From: Schlegelella_A sp036263655
Lineage (GTDB): Bacteria; Pseudomonadota; Gammaproteobacteria; Burkholderiales; Burkholderiaceae_C
Direction: 5' to 3'
Length of the DNA stretch: 64,000 bases
Assembly: GCA_036263655.1 (NCBI GenBank)
Contig: DATAGP010000015.1
Coordinates: forward strand, 1-64,000
Part shown: positions 25,143 through 32,460 of the stretch, one piece after another
Numbering within the stretch: the first letter of the stretch is position 1
Layout of the letters: every line of letters begins with the position of its first letter
Program-made: the position numbers and the translations under genes
The notes under the pieces: model-generated
Database searches by the model: none
What the model was told of the DNA's origin: nothing
Seen by the model: only the letters and a program-made list of their open reading frames with translations

Positions 25143-25868
25143 ATGCAGAGGGACCCGTCGGCCGGTCGCCGGCGCTGGCTGGCCACGCTCGGAGCCTGGA
25201 TGACCGCGGCCGGCGTGCCGGAAAGCGCGGCGGCGCAGGAGGCGCGGCGCGGCGGCGAGCTGCGCCTCTGGACCTTCGGCGATTCGATCCTCGACTGCGC
25301 CAGATACAACGAGCGCGGCCTCGACCCGGGTCAGCTCCTGATCCGCAACGACGACGCCCTCTTCGCCGAGTTCAAGGGCCGCGACCTGCGCAGCCGCGGC
25401 CCGGCCCGGCTCGAGCACCGGGCCGTCGACGGGGCGACGGTCGACGGCCTCGAGTCGCAGCGACGCGGGATCGTCGGCGACGACCGCTCGGTGGCCCTGC
25501 TGACGGTCGGCGGCAACGACCTCCTGCGCGGGCTCGCCGCCGACACCGGCCCGGGCGTGCGGCGCTTCGAAGCCGGCCTCGACGCCTTCCTGAAACGGCT
25601 GCCGATCCGGCCGGTGATCCTGGGCACGGTCTACGACCCGACCTTCAACGACGACGCGCGCAACTTCCTGGGTGTCCCGGCGCCCATCGCCCGCGCCAAC
25701 CATCGCCGCGTCAACGAGGTCATCGGCGTCATGGCCCGCCGCTACGGCCGCCTCGCCGACCTGCATGCCCACTTCCTGACGGGCGATCCTTCCTGGTACA
25801 CGCGGACGATCGAGCCGAGCCTGACCGGCGCCTCCGAGATCCGCCGCGTCTTCCTGCGCGAACTCTGA
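25143..25868 (+). CDS. SGNH/GDSL-family hydrolase, exported
   Basis: 241 residues. The signal-like N-terminus has RRRWLATLGAWMTAAG and a cleavage site near AAAQEA at about 30. Block I is FGDSILDCARYN, block III VGGNDLL, and block V DLHAHFL (D-x-x-H). These are the four invariant SGNH residues of esterases, lipases and some polysaccharide deacetylases. ATG 25143 is chosen over a far upstream start that would overlap the preceding gene. Substrate is unknown. Confidence 0.85.
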   Translation: MQRDPSAGRRRWLATLGAWMTAAGVPESAAAQEARRGGELRLWTFGDSILDCARYNERGLDPGQLLIRNDDALFAEFKGRDLRSRGPARLEHRAVDGATVDGLESQRRGIVGDDRSVALLTVGGNDLLRGLAADTGPGVRRFEAGLDAFLKRLPIRPVILGTVYDPTFNDDARNFLGVPAPIARANHRRVNEVIGVMARRYGRLADLHAHFLTGDPSWYTRTIEPSLTGASEIRRVFLREL

Positions 25869-25978
25869 CGCGCCCTGGTCGGCTCGCTCGCCGCCGCCCG
25901 GGAGGGCTCAAGGCAGGTCGGGCCGGGCCGATAACGGGGGGGTCCGCGTGTGCCCGTCGCCTGCGCGGCGCACGTCCC

Positions 25979-27391
25979 ATGAAGGCAGTCGCCCCCACCG
26001 ATTCGATCGACGTCCAGGCGCTCCGCGTCGGGATGGTCGTGCACCTCGACGTCGGCTGGATGTCGCATCCCTTCCCGCTCAGCAGCTTCCGGATCACGTC
26101 GGCGGCGCAGCTCGACAAGATCCGCGCGCTGGGCCTGAAGCGGGTGCGCTGGAGCCCGCAGGACAGCGCACCCGAAGGCCAGGAATCGACGCTCCACGGG
26201 CCCGATGCCGCCGACACCGAGCCGGGGCGGGACGCGGAAGCCGCGAACGACCCGACCGGCGCAGGGGCCGACCACGCCGCCACCGAATCGCGCGACCGCG
26301 ACGCCGGCAGTGCTGCCGCTGCCGTCTCGGCCGGGGCAACGCCGGCCGACGGGGAGCCCGCAGCGCCGGTTCCGACCGACGCCGAGCGCGCCCGCACCGC
26401 CCGCGCCCGCCGCCTGCTCCGCCAGGCGGAGGCCGAGCGCCGCTGCGAGCAGCAGTACGCCGAGGCGGCACGCGCCTGCCGGCACACGCTCGAGCTGGTG
26501 CTCGAGCGGCCGGGGCAGGCGCGCGCGCAGGCCGAGGCGCTCGTCCACGCCGTCATCGAGAAGATGATCGGCGAGCAGGACCTCTGCGTGCGCATGCTCA
26601 CCGAGGGCGCCGGCGACAAGGCCTCGATGCACTCGATGAACGTCGGCGTCATCGCCCTGCTGATGGGCCGCTGCTTCGGCTTCTCCGACGCCGAGATGGC
26701 CGACCTCGGCGTCGGCGCGCTGCTGCACGACGTCGGCAAGCTCGAGATGCCGCTGCGCCTGCGTCACCGCGACGACAGCTTCTCGCCGAGCGAGGCGCGG
26801 GTCTACGAGGAGCACGTCGAGCTCGGCGTCGCCCAGGCGCGGCGCCTGGGGCTCTCGGCCGGCGCCGCGCAGGTGATCGCCCAGCACCACGAGCACGCCG
26901 ACGCGAGCGGCTTCCCGGCCCGGCTGAACAGCGACCGCATGACGATGGCGGCGCGCATCGTCGCCCTCGTCAACCGCTACGACAACCTCTGCAATCCGCA
27001 CCTCCTGGCGCGGGCGCTGACGCCGCACGAGTCGCTGTCGCTGCTGTTCGCGCACGGCCGCAGCAAGTACGACGCCTCGATCCTCAATGCCTTCATCAGG
27101 ATGATGGGCGTCTACCCGCCGGGGTCGGTGGTGCAGCTCACCGACGACCGCTATGCGCTGGTCGTCGCCGTCAACTCGTCGCGACCGCTGAAGCCGAGCG
27201 TGCTGGTGCACGACCCCGACGTGGCGCGTGCGGACGCCCTGGTCCTCGAGCTGGAGGCGGCGCCGGGCCTCGGCATCCGGCGCAGCATCCGCCCGCAGCA
27301 GCTGCCGCCGACCGCCCTCGCCTATCTCGCGCCGACGGCGCGCGTCGCCTACTTCTTCGAGCCCTCGATCGCGCCCGAGGAGCTTCCGTGA
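25979..27391 (+). CDS. HD-GYP domain cyclic di-GMP phosphodiesterase with DUF3391
   Basis: 470 residues. The N-terminal DUF3391 is IDVQALRVGMVVHLDVGWMSHPFPLSSFRI (about 10-60), then an Asp/Ala-rich linker (65-135). The HD-GYP domain (about 195-390) has LLHDVGKLEMP (H260, D261) and HHEHADASGFP at 313-323. The canonical HHExxDGxGYP is thus changed to D-A-x-G-F-P. Metal ligands appear intact, so c-di-GMP hydrolysis is likely, but the Tyr to Phe and Gly to Ala changes deserve note. The PAS protein gene starts 11 bp after its stop. Confidence 0.9.
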   Translation: MKAVAPTDSIDVQALRVGMVVHLDVGWMSHPFPLSSFRITSAAQLDKIRALGLKRVRWSPQDSAPEGQESTLHGPDAADTEPGRDAEAANDPTGAGADHAATESRDRDAGSAAAAVSAGATPADGEPAAPVPTDAERARTARARRLLRQAEAERRCEQQYAEAARACRHTLELVLERPGQARAQAEALVHAVIEKMIGEQDLCVRMLTEGAGDKASMHSMNVGVIALLMGRCFGFSDAEMADLGVGALLHDVGKLEMPLRLRHRDDSFSPSEARVYEEHVELGVAQARRLGLSAGAAQVIAQHHEHADASGFPARLNSDRMTMAARIVALVNRYDNLCNPHLLARALTPHESLSLLFAHGRSKYDASILNAFIRMMGVYPPGSVVQLTDDRYALVVAVNSSRPLKPSVLVHDPDVARADALVLELEAAPGLGIRRSIRPQQLPPTALAYLAPTARVAYFFEPSIAPEELP

Positions 27392-27401
27392 GCCCGGCGA
27401 C

Positions 27402-28184
27402 GTGAACAACCCGCTGCCGGTCGACCGCTTCAGCATCGCCGACGCCGCCCGCCGCACGTGGCCGGCGCTGATCGAGTCGATGCTGGAGGCCGTCTGCCTG
27501 GTCGAGCCCGAGGGCCTGCGCATCGTCGCCGCGAACGTCCCCGCCGGACGGCTGTTCGGAGTCGCCCCGGCGGAGCTGGTCGGGCGCGACATGCGGGCGA
27601 CCTCGGCGACGCCGGAGGACGAGGCCTTCTGGCGCGAGGTCGGCAGCGGGCGCGAGCCGCCGGGCATCGTCTCGGCGGCCTACGTGCTGGCGGCCGACGG
27701 CATCGCCGTCCCCGTCGTGCGCCGGGTCAGCCGCGTCGAGCCTGCGCCCGGCACAGCGCTCTACGTCGTCGCCCTGCACGACCGCCGCGACGAGCTGCGC
27801 AGCGCGCGCAGCGGCGACATCGCCCTGGCGCAGCTCGCGGCGACCCTGGAGTCGGTTCGCGAGGGCATCCTCGTCGTCGACCTCGCCGGCCGGATCGGCC
27901 ACTTCAACCGCCGCTTCGCCGGCCTGTGGAACGTGCCGGAGGAGATGCTGCGGCTGCGCGCCGACGACACCATCCTCGACTGGATGCGGGCCCAGGTGGA
28001 GGATCCGGCCGCCTACATGCGCGGCCTGGCGGCGATCGACGCCGACCCCCTGCTCGAAACGACCCAGGTGCTGCGCCTGCGCTCCGGCGCGCGGCTGGAG
28101 CGCAGCACCCTGCCGCAGCGCAGCCAGGGGCGGCCGATCGGCCGCGTCTTCAGCTTCCGACCGGCCGTCGCCACCCCGGGCTGA
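27402..28184 (+). CDS. PAS-domain protein without an output domain
   Basis: 260 residues, GTG 27402. The first PAS domain (about 15-125) begins TWPALIESMLEAVCLVEPEGLRIVAANVPAGRLFG; the second (about 140-245) is LAATLESVREGILVVDLAGRIGHFNRRFAGLWNVPEEML. No GGDEF, kinase or helix-turn-helix domain follows. Adjacent to an HD-GYP gene, it could tune c-di-GMP signalling or be the sensory half of a split regulator. The upstream extension of the frame is antisense-like and Arg/Ser-rich. Confidence 0.7.
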   Translation: MNNPLPVDRFSIADAARRTWPALIESMLEAVCLVEPEGLRIVAANVPAGRLFGVAPAELVGRDMRATSATPEDEAFWREVGSGREPPGIVSAAYVLAADGIAVPVVRRVSRVEPAPGTALYVVALHDRRDELRSARSGDIALAQLAATLESVREGILVVDLAGRIGHFNRRFAGLWNVPEEMLRLRADDTILDWMRAQVEDPAAYMRGLAAIDADPLLETTQVLRLRSGARLERSTLPQRSQGRPIGRVFSFRPAVATPG

Positions 28185-28185
28185 C

Positions 28186-28210
28186 CCCGAGGCCGCGTGG
28201 TGGCCTCGGG
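28186..28210. terminator. Terminator hairpin after the PAS gene
   Basis: CCCGAGGCC, loop GCGTGGT, GGCCTCGGG: a perfect 9-bp stem starting two bases after the stop codon. It separates the c-di-GMP pair from the cfa-like gene. No clear T-run follows. Confidence 0.65.
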
Positions 28211-28260
28211 ATTGGGGCCTCGCTAAAGTCACGGTTCGATCCACTCAGGAGGTTCGAATC

Positions 28261-29517
28261 ATGTCTGCGGTCGCCGGTGCTCTCGAGCAACGACTGGGCT
28301 CGCTGACCCTGCCCCTCGCCGTCGTGCTGCCTGGAGGGCAGCGCATCGGCAGCGCCGAGGCCGCCGTGACCCTGCGCCTGCGCGAGCTGGGGCCGCTCAC
28401 CCACATCGTCACCGGCCAGATCGGTCGGGTCGGCCAGGACTACGTCGAGGGCCGCATCGAGTTCGACGGCACGGTGCGCGAGCTGATGACGATCGCCGCG
28501 GAGATGCTGCCGGGCGACCCGACGCAGGTCGACGCGCCGGCGCCGGTCAACTGGCTGCGCCACTTCGCGCAGATCGCCAAGTCGCGGGCCCGTCACCATC
28601 CGGACTCCGACGCCCGCCAGGTCCAGTTCCACTACGACGTCTCCGACGATTTCTACGCCCTCTGGCTGGACCCGAAGCGCGTCTACTCGTGCGCCTACTT
28701 CAAGGAGGGCGTCACCTCGATCGCCGCCGCGCAGGAGGCCAAGCTCGACCACATCTGCAGGAAGCTGATGCTGAAGGAAGGCGAGCGCTTCCTCGACATC
28801 GGCGCCGGCTGGGGCGGCCTGCTGCTCTGGGCCGCCGAGAAGTACGGCGTGCGCGGCCGCGGCATCACGCTCAGCAGGAACCAGCACGCGCACGTCAACC
28901 GGCTGATCGAGGAGCGCGGCCTGCGCGGCCGGGTCCGCATGGACCTGCTCGACTACCGGGCGCTGCCGGAGGACGAGCCCTTCGACAAGATCGCCTCGGT
29001 GGGCATGTTCGAGCACGTCGGCCGGGCCCAGCTGCCGCAGTACTTCGCCAAGATCCACCGCCTGCTGAAGCCGGGCGGGCTGCTGCTCAACCACGGCATC
29101 ACGGCCGGCGGCACGCGCAACCACAAGCTCGGCTCCGGGCTCGGCGACTTCATCGAGCGCTACATCTTCCCCGGCGGCGAGCTGCTGCACGTCGCCCACG
29201 TGCTCGAGGTCACCGGCGAATCGGGGCTGGAGGCGCTCGACGTCGAGAACCTGCGCCCGCACTACGCCAAGACGCTCTGGGCCTGGAGCGACGCCCTCGA
29301 GGCCAACCTCGACGCCGCCCACGCCCTGACCAGCGACACCGTCGTGCGCGCCTACCGGCTCTACCTGGCCGGCAGCGCGATGTGCTTCGAGCGCGCCTGG
29401 CTGTCGATCCACCAGATGCTCTGCGCGCGGCGCACCGACGACGTCGCGACCGGCCCGATGCGCGGCGCACAATCGGTCTATCCGTTCAACCGCGGCTACA
29501 TGTATCCGCAAGGCTAG
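28261..29517 (+). CDS. cfa: Cyclopropane-fatty-acyl-phospholipid synthase
   Basis: 418 residues. It transfers a methylene group from S-adenosylmethionine to unsaturated acyl chains in membrane phospholipids. The SAM site is FLDIGAGWGGLLLWAAEKYG near 177; also present are QFHYDVSDDFYALWLDPKRVYSCAYF near 120 and VGMFEHVG near 247, all hallmarks of the family. Its AGGAGG ribosome-binding site, eight bases before ATG, is the strongest in the window. An N-terminal SCP2-like portion precedes the methyltransferase fold. Confidence 0.93.
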   Translation: MSAVAGALEQRLGSLTLPLAVVLPGGQRIGSAEAAVTLRLRELGPLTHIVTGQIGRVGQDYVEGRIEFDGTVRELMTIAAEMLPGDPTQVDAPAPVNWLRHFAQIAKSRARHHPDSDARQVQFHYDVSDDFYALWLDPKRVYSCAYFKEGVTSIAAAQEAKLDHICRKLMLKEGERFLDIGAGWGGLLLWAAEKYGVRGRGITLSRNQHAHVNRLIEERGLRGRVRMDLLDYRALPEDEPFDKIASVGMFEHVGRAQLPQYFAKIHRLLKPGGLLLNHGITAGGTRNHKLGSGLGDFIERYIFPGGELLHVAHVLEVTGESGLEALDVENLRPHYAKTLWAWSDALEANLDAAHALTSDTVVRAYRLYLAGSAMCFERAWLSIHQMLCARRTDDVATGPMRGAQSVYPFNRGYMYPQG

Positions 29518-29549
29518 GGCTGCGGCCTGGCCGACATCGAGAAGGCGAG

Positions 29550-29867
29550 ATGTACCGATTCAAGTCGAAGGCCGACGGCGACCTGATCATGATGGCGCCT
29601 GTCGGCGACCAGATGCTCCGCCTGATCGGGCGCGAGCCGGCAGCGCAGGGAATCATCGAGGTCGGGCAGCTGCCGGCGGCGATCGCGGCGCTCGAGCGGG
29701 CGATCGCCGACGCCGAGGCGCAGGCCCGCAAGACCGGTGCCGGGGCGGCCGACGACGACGGCAACGACGGCGCCCGCGGTGTCGGCATCCAGCAGCGGGC
29801 CTGGCCGCTGCTGGAGATGATGCGTCGCTCCCTGGCCCAGCGCGCCGACATCGTCTGGGGGGTCTGA
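29550..29867 (+). CDS. DUF1840 family protein
   Basis: 105 residues. MYRFKSKADGDLIMMAPVGDQMLRLIG and the end RAWPLLEMMRRSLAQRADIVWGV are the conserved ends of DUF1840, a small cytoplasmic betaproteobacterial family of unknown function. A polar Asp-rich insert lies at about 65-78. It starts 33 bp after cfa and ends two bases before the PEBP gene, so it is in the same operon. Confidence 0.82.
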   Translation: MYRFKSKADGDLIMMAPVGDQMLRLIGREPAAQGIIEVGQLPAAIAALERAIADAEAQARKTGAGAADDDGNDGARGVGIQQRAWPLLEMMRRSLAQRADIVWGV

Positions 29868-29868
29868 C

Positions 29869-30513
29869 ATGAAGCTGCGCAGCGACAGCTGGAGCGACGG
29901 CGAGCCGATCCCGGAGCGGTATGCGGCCGGCCGCATCGACCCGGCGGGCGGCGTCACCTTCGCGCCGAACCTCAATCCGCACGTCGCCTGGAGCGAGCTG
30001 CCCGCGGGGACCCGGTCGCTGGCGCTGATCTGCCACGACTTCGACGTGCCGAGCCGCGGCGACGACGTCAACAAGGAAGGCCGCGAGGTGCCGGCCGACC
30101 TGCCGCGCGTCGACTTCTTCCACTGGGTCCTCGCCGACATCCCGGCGACGGCGACCTCGATCGCGGAGGGCGCCTTCAGCAACGGCTTCGTCGCCCGCGG
30201 CAAGCCCGGGCCGGCGGTCGCCGTGCGCGGCTTCGAGAGCGCCCGCCACGGCATCAACGACTACACGAACTGGTTCGCCGGCAATGGCGAGATGGCCGGC
30301 GACTACTTCGGCTACGACGGGCCGTTCCCGCCGTGGAACGATTCGCTGGTCCACCACTACGTCTTCACCCTGTATGCCCTCGACATCGCCCGCGCCGGCG
30401 TCGAAGGGCGGTTCACCGGCGACGAGCTGCGCCAGGCCATCCACGGCCACGTCCTCGGCCAGGCGACGCATTCCGGCACCTACACGCTGAACCGCCGCTT
30501 GCTGGGCGCCTGA
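29869..30513 (+). CDS. YbhB/YbcL family Raf kinase inhibitor-like (PEBP) protein
   Basis: 214 residues. The PEBP fold is seen in NPHVAWSELPAGTRSLALICHDFDVPSR, DFFHWVLADIPA and HHYVFTLYALDI. Bacterial members bind small anions or lipids; no enzyme activity is established. There is no signal peptide. The stop and the next start overlap (TGATG), which suggests coupling to the histidine phosphatase gene. Confidence 0.87.
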   Translation: MKLRSDSWSDGEPIPERYAAGRIDPAGGVTFAPNLNPHVAWSELPAGTRSLALICHDFDVPSRGDDVNKEGREVPADLPRVDFFHWVLADIPATATSIAEGAFSNGFVARGKPGPAVAVRGFESARHGINDYTNWFAGNGEMAGDYFGYDGPFPPWNDSLVHHYVFTLYALDIARAGVEGRFTGDELRQAIHGHVLGQATHSGTYTLNRRLLGA

Positions 30514-31223
30514 TGACGGCGGCGGCGGACCCGCACCACGCGGAGGTCACGCGGATCGTCGCCGTCCGCCACGGCGAGACGGTCTGGAACGCGGAGATGC
30601 GCATGCAGGGACAGCTCGACACGGCGCTCAGCGAGCGCGGCCGCTGGCAGGCGGCGCGCGTGGCCGAAGCCCTCGAAGGCGAGGGGATCGAGGCGATCTA
30701 CGCCAGCGACCTCGCACGGGCATTCGACACGGCGACCGCCATCGCCGGTCGCCTCGGCCTGCCGATCGCCGTCGACACCGGCCTGCGCGAGCGCAGCTTC
30801 GGCGTCTTCCAGGGCTTCACGTACGCCGAGATCGATGCGCGCTGGCCGGACGAGGCGCCGCGCTGGCGTCGGCACGACCCCGAGTTCGGCCCGGCCGAAG
30901 GCGAGACGCTGCGCGAGTTCTACGGCCGCGCCGTCGCCGCGGCGACGCGCATCGCCGCCGCCGAGCCCGGCCGGACCATCGCCCTGGTGACGCACGGCGG
31001 CGTCCTCGACTGCCTCTACCGCGCCGCGTCGCGCATCGAGCTCGGCGCGCCGCGCTCGTGGGAGCTCGGCAACGCCGCCGTGAACCGGCTCCTCTACACG
31101 CCGCGCGGCTTCAGCCTCGTCGGCTGGAGCGACACCTCGCACCTCGAGGGCGAGCGGCCGCTCGACGACGAGAGCGAAGGCGATGGGCCGGTCGCCTCGC
31201 CGCCGCCGCTGGTGCGCTCATGA
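30513..31223 (+). CDS. Histidine phosphatase family protein (phosphoglycerate mutase-like)
   Basis: 236 residues. The catalytic VAVRHGETVWN (His nucleophile, Arg), GLRERSFGVFQGFTYAEI with the Glu of the family, and LVTHGGVLDCLYR (second His) are all present. It is similar in size and motifs to GpmB/CobC-type phosphatases; the substrate cannot be told. ATG 30513 overlaps the PEBP stop by one base and its own stop overlaps the next start (ATGA). Confidence 0.87.
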   Translation: MTAAADPHHAEVTRIVAVRHGETVWNAEMRMQGQLDTALSERGRWQAARVAEALEGEGIEAIYASDLARAFDTATAIAGRLGLPIAVDTGLRERSFGVFQGFTYAEIDARWPDEAPRWRRHDPEFGPAEGETLREFYGRAVAAATRIAAAEPGRTIALVTHGGVLDCLYRAASRIELGAPRSWELGNAAVNRLLYTPRGFSLVGWSDTSHLEGERPLDDESEGDGPVASPPPLVRS

Positions 31224-32362
31224 GCGCGCAGTCGCTGCCGGCGATCGGCGACCCCGTCGAGAGCATCGACACGCCGGCGCTGGTCGTCGACATCGACGCC
31301 ATGGAGCGCAACCTCGCGGCGATGGCGGCCTTCGCCGTCGGCCACGGCGTGCGCCTGCGGCCGCACGCCAAGATGCACAAGTGCGCGACGATCGCCCGGC
31401 TGCAGATGGCTGCCGGCGCGGTCGGCGTGTGCGTGCAGAAGACGAGCGAGGCCGAAGCGCTCGCCGACGCCGGCATCGACGACATCTACATCTCGAACGA
31501 GGTGATCGCGCCGGCCAAGCTCGATCGAATCGCGGCGCTGGCCGGGCGCATCCGCCTCGCCATCGCCGTCGATTCGGCCGAAGGCGTCGAGCGCCTCGCC
31601 GCGGCGGTGGCGCGGGCGGCGGCCCGCATCGACGTCTTCGTCGAGGTCGACGTCGGCCACGGCCGCTGCGGCGTCGCGCCGGCCGCGGCCGGCGCGCTGG
31701 CCCAGCGCGTCGTCTCGCACGCGCCGCCCGAGGGCGGGCTGCGCTTCGCCGGAATCCAGGCGTACCACGGGCGGGCCCAGCACCTGCGCGGCATGGCCGA
31801 GCGCGAGGCGGCATCGCGTCACGCCGCCGACCAGGCGCGCGCCGCGCAGGCGAGCATCGGCGCCGCCGGCATCGCCTGTCCGCTGGTCACGGGCGGCGGC
31901 ACCGGCACCTTCGCCTTCGACGTCGCCGCCGAGCTGTGGGGCGAGCTGCAGGCCGGCAGCTACCTGTTCATGGACCGCGACTACGCCGACAACGCCAGCA
32001 CGGCCGCCCTCCCCCGCTTCGAGCACGCCCTTTTCGTGAAGAGCCAGGTGATGAGCCGGGGCGTTGCCCACGCCGTCGTCGACGCCGGCCACAAGTCGCA
32101 CGCCATCGAGTCCGGCCCCCCGGCCGTGTGGCAGCGCGAGCTCGACTTCGGCAACGGCGGCGACGAGCACGGCATCCTGCGCGTGCGGCCCGGCGCGACG
32201 CTGGCCGACTTGCCGAAGCTCGGCGAGACGGTGTGGCTGGTGCCCGGGCACTGCGATCCGACGGTGAACCTGCACGACCGCTACGTCGTCGTCCGTGGCG
32301 GGCTCGCGGCCGGGCGGGTCGAGGCCGTCTGGGCGATCGAGGCGCGCGGCTGCCTGGCTTAG
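31220..32362 (+). CDS. D-threonine aldolase/D-serine dehydratase-like PLP enzyme
   Basis: 380 residues. Fold type III PLP enzyme with an alanine-racemase-like N-terminal barrel: DTPALVVDIDAMERNLAAM, LRPHAKMHKC (PLP lysine), and TGGGTGTFAFD (phosphate binding). The C-terminal metal site is VPGHCDPTVNLHD plus VDAGHKSHAIESG, typical of the DSD1/D-threonine aldolase group, which cleaves or dehydrates D-beta-hydroxy amino acids. Coupled by ATGA to the phosphatase gene and last in the cfa run. Confidence 0.87.
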   Translation: MSAQSLPAIGDPVESIDTPALVVDIDAMERNLAAMAAFAVGHGVRLRPHAKMHKCATIARLQMAAGAVGVCVQKTSEAEALADAGIDDIYISNEVIAPAKLDRIAALAGRIRLAIAVDSAEGVERLAAAVARAAARIDVFVEVDVGHGRCGVAPAAAGALAQRVVSHAPPEGGLRFAGIQAYHGRAQHLRGMAEREAASRHAADQARAAQASIGAAGIACPLVTGGGTGTFAFDVAAELWGELQAGSYLFMDRDYADNASTAALPRFEHALFVKSQVMSRGVAHAVVDAGHKSHAIESGPPAVWQRELDFGNGGDEHGILRVRPGATLADLPKLGETVWLVPGHCDPTVNLHDRYVVVRGGLAAGRVEAVWAIEARGCLA

Positions 32363-32460
32363 CCCCGCCTTCTGCCAGCACAGAGCCGCTACCCGGGGTC
32401 GAGCAACTCCGCTAGAGTTCACCCCCGCCTGCAGGGCACCCATCGCACGAAGGCCGGCCC

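Noticed and set aside
22016..25309. A 1097-codon fusion of pobA with upstream sequence
   Set aside because: The upstream part overlaps the epimerase gene in another frame and lacks domains; pobA has its own ATG with a normal FAD-binding start.
28240..28262. tRNA-like T-loop sequence GGTTCGAATC
   Set aside because: It is part of the AGGAGG ribosome-binding site and spacer of the cfa gene; no acceptor stem or anticodon arm can be folded around it.
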